From NCBI GenBank assembly GCA_900554715.1, contig USIN01000068.1, forward strand, positions 1-8,153: a stretch of 8,153 bases of DNA, in the 5' to 3' direction. Position numbers and translations under genes: made by a program. This document shows, in pieces, positions 7,041 to 8,153 of this stretch (positions are counted from its first letter, which is position 1; each line of letters starts with the position of its first letter). The notes beneath the pieces are model-generated. The model was not told the origin of the DNA. It made no database searches and saw only the letters and a program-made list of their open reading frames with translations. This DNA comes from an uncultured Bacteroidales bacterium. Its GTDB lineage: Bacteria > Bacteroidota > Bacteroidia > Bacteroidales > Muribaculaceae.

Positions 7041-7928
7041 CTATTTGCAAATTTTTTCTGCGAGGGAGTTCATGGTCAGGCAGGCAGAGCGGCTCAGATT
7101 GCCGTCGAGATCTGCTGAGATGATGAGCAGGCGGCCAGATTTGCAGAGGTCGAAGTCGTGACCGATAGGTTTGTAGCGTGGGTCGAGGGAATGGTTGATG
7201 ATGAGTATAATACGGCCACCGACTTCTTCGGCTTCGGCGCGGATGGCTTTTTCATAAGGTGAGATGAAGGGCGAGACAAGGACTCCGCCGTTGGCGGCGG
7301 TGTAGAGCCACAACTCACGATTGTGGCGACGGGTTTCGGGCGTGTCGGCGCGATGGACAATCACTTGCTCTTTGAATGGATTGTCGAGCAGCTGGAAATT
7401 TCCATAGGCTTGATAGGTTTGGCCACCGATTTTCAATTCATTGACGCGATGAAAGAATTCGGGATGAGCATGTCGAACAGCCAACCTCCGCGGGTTGTCT
7501 CGGATATATTTGTAGAGAGTGTCGAGGGAACGTGAGTTCTTAAGAATCTGGTCATTAAATCCTTTGGCAAAAACATCGTCAATGCCGGCAGCTTTATTTA
7601 CGGCAACTTTGAACTTTGCAATAATTCTTCCAAGGATTTCTTCAGTTGGATATTCGACAAAGAGCAGAATATGAAGATGGTCGGGCATTATTGCATATTG
7701 AAGGATTTTTATGTTTGGCTCTATATGATGAAAATTACGGAGGACTTCTTTGATGGCTCTCCCAATCTCTGATGAGCTTATGAAGGCGCAGCCCGGTTGA
7801 TCCGCGGGTATGCGGTAATTGCCTTCAAGAAGCCCGAAATCTTTTATCAAAGGGTTTTTGTTGATGGTTACCATATAGATGCATCTGCCGGTGTAGTCAT
7901 GCCAAGGGGCGCGCAAGGTTTTATTCAT
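7041..7928 (-). CDS. REP-associated tyrosine transposase-like (RAYT, Y1/HUH) protein with C-terminal Rossmann-like domain
   Basis: The 295-residue protein begins with the Y1_Tnp-like WHDYTGRCIYMVTINK (9-24). It has the HUH metal-binding motif MPDHLHILLF (81-90; H84 and H86) and a helix LYKYIRDNPRR (138-148), where Y141 is the likely catalytic tyrosine that attacks single-stranded DNA. After residue 176 comes a segment not found in minimal Y1 transposases: NGGVLVSPFISPYEKAIRA (213-231), then GRIILIIN (238-245) and RYKPIGHDFDLCKSGRLLII (251-270), resembling a DprA/LOG-like Rossmann fold; related Bacteroidota transposases seem to share such a tail. All key residues are intact, so it may be active. 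The start codon lies 15 bp from a large palindrome. Hand counts give about 43% GC for the N-terminal coding part (7561-7920) and about 54% for the C-terminal part (7081-7440). Confidence 0.85.
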   Translation of the reverse strand: MNKTLRAPWHDYTGRCIYMVTINKNPLIKDFGLLEGNYRIPADQPGCAFISSSEIGRAIKEVLRNFHHIEPNIKILQYAIMPDHLHILLFVEYPTEEILGRIIAKFKVAVNKAAGIDDVFAKGFNDQILKNSRSLDTLYKYIRDNPRRLAVRHAHPEFFHRVNELKIGGQTYQAYGNFQLLDNPFKEQVIVHRADTPETRRHNRELWLYTAANGGVLVSPFISPYEKAIRAEAEEVGGRIILIINHSLDPRYKPIGHDFDLCKSGRLLIISADLDGNLSRSACLTMNSLAEKICK

Positions 7929-7942
7929 GATAAGCTGGGGTT

Positions 7943-8000
7943 TTCGCTAAAGCTCAAAGCAGGAACAAAAATTTTTGTCTTAGCTCTGAGCTTTAGCGAA
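7943..8000. repeat. 58-bp imperfect palindrome next to the RAYT-like gene
   Basis: The outer arms, TTCGCTAAAGCTC (7943-7955) and GAGCTTTAGCGAA (7988-8000), are perfect 13-bp inverted repeats. The centre (7965-7978, ACAAAAATTTTTGT) is a perfect 14-bp palindrome on the same axis, and part of the DNA between also pairs (7958-7960 with 7983-7985). An 8-bp direct repeat GGGGTTTT stands on both sides (7937-7944 and 8012-8019). It lies between the comM stop codon and the transposase start. It could be a REP-like substrate of the transposase, an end of the inserted unit, or a hairpin that stops transcription out of comM; no T-run follows the stem on the minus strand, so an intrinsic terminator is the weakest of these. 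Confidence 0.7.
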
Positions 8001-8004
8001 GGTT

Positions 8005-8153
8005 TTAGAGCGGGGTTTTGGGTGAGTTGGTGCCCCAGGTCGAGCGGTCGAGGTTGCGGTAGTTGATGGCTTCGCGGATGTGGTCGGGACGGATGTCGGG
8101 CGAGGCGGCGAGGTCGGCGACGGTGCGGGCGACTTTGAGGATGCGGTCGTAGG
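8005..8153 (-). CDS. ComM/YifB family Mg-chelatase-like AAA+ ATPase, C-terminal fragment
   Basis: The minus strand, read from the window edge, encodes 48 residues ending at TAA (8007-8005): YDRILKVARTVADL, then SPDIRPDHIREAINYRNLDR and a short tail. This is the conserved C-terminal helical region of YifB/ComM proteins, where YDRILKVARTIADL, an 'I...H..EAI.YR.LDR' segment and a final WG are standard. ComM is a hexameric branch-migration helicase used in natural transformation; Bacteroidota copies are not well characterised. The remainder, including Walker motifs, lies outside the window. The stop codon is 5 bp from the edge of the large palindrome. Confidence 0.85.
   Translation of the reverse strand, partial: YDRILKVARTVADLAASPDIRPDHIREAINYRNLDRSTWGTNSPKTPL

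Noticed and set aside
6901..7050. N-terminal extension of the TIR protein by 50 residues to an ATG at 7050
   Set aside because: A near-perfect promoter lies inside this stretch, so its start codon would not be on the transcript; the extension overlaps the transposase end and lacks domain features.
7966..7973. AATTTTTG on the minus strand as a possible -7 element for the transposase gene
   Set aside because: It mismatches the consensus once, has no TTG at the right distance, and is part of the palindrome centre, so it cannot be told from chance.
1..8153. CRISPR array, tRNA, rRNA or riboswitch
   Set aside because: No regularly spaced repeats, tRNA-like folds or rRNA signatures were noticed on either strand; the gaps between genes are all under 200 bases.

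Overview
The window looks like a chromosomal segment of a Bacteroidota bacterium, most likely order Bacteroidales and possibly a Muribaculaceae-like gut lineage (the family-level guess is weak). The main reasons are four promoters or promoter-like sites near the Bacteroides-type TTG-N20/21-TAnnTTTG pattern, no clear Shine-Dalgarno sequences, and families typical of this phylum: a DUF2723 giant membrane glycosyltransferase, the short Psd followed by PssA, DUF4834 and DUF2461.

Layout. (1) 1-2872, minus strand: a DUF2723/GT117-type polytopic membrane protein, open at the left window edge, 957 codons visible. (2) 2873-3054: a divergent promoter region with near mirror-image -7 elements. (3) 3055-5490, plus strand: a tightly packed four-gene set, psd - pssA - DUF4834 - DUF2461. 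Its first two genes perform the last two steps of phosphatidylethanolamine synthesis. (4) 5500-6900, minus strand: an AT-rich gene for a 466-residue protein with an N-terminal TIR domain followed by about eight and a half WG repeats, with its own good promoter. It converges on the lipid operon with only 9 bp between stop codons. (5) 7041-7928, minus strand: an HUH/Y1 (REP-associated, RAYT-like) tyrosine transposase with an extra C-terminal Rossmann-like domain. (6) 7943-8000: a 58-bp imperfect palindrome between the transposase and the next gene. (7) 8005-8153, minus strand: the C-terminal 48 residues of a ComM/YifB-type Mg-chelatase-like AAA+ ATPase.

The outer parts (glycosyltransferase, lipid operon, comM) look like core chromosome with high GC. 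The 5.5-8.0 kb part looks accessory: low GC over the WG gene (about 37-38% in two hand-counted 60-base samples, against 63% in one sample of the neighbouring DUF2461 gene), a RAYT-like transposase and palindromic DNA. The TIR-WG gene is the best candidate for something undescribed: a single-gene putative NAD+-consuming defence or signalling effector with a WG-repeat sensor or scaffold. It also has a seven-cytosine tract exactly in the linker between the two halves, where slippage would give a TIR-only protein. Its function is inferred from domain layout only.
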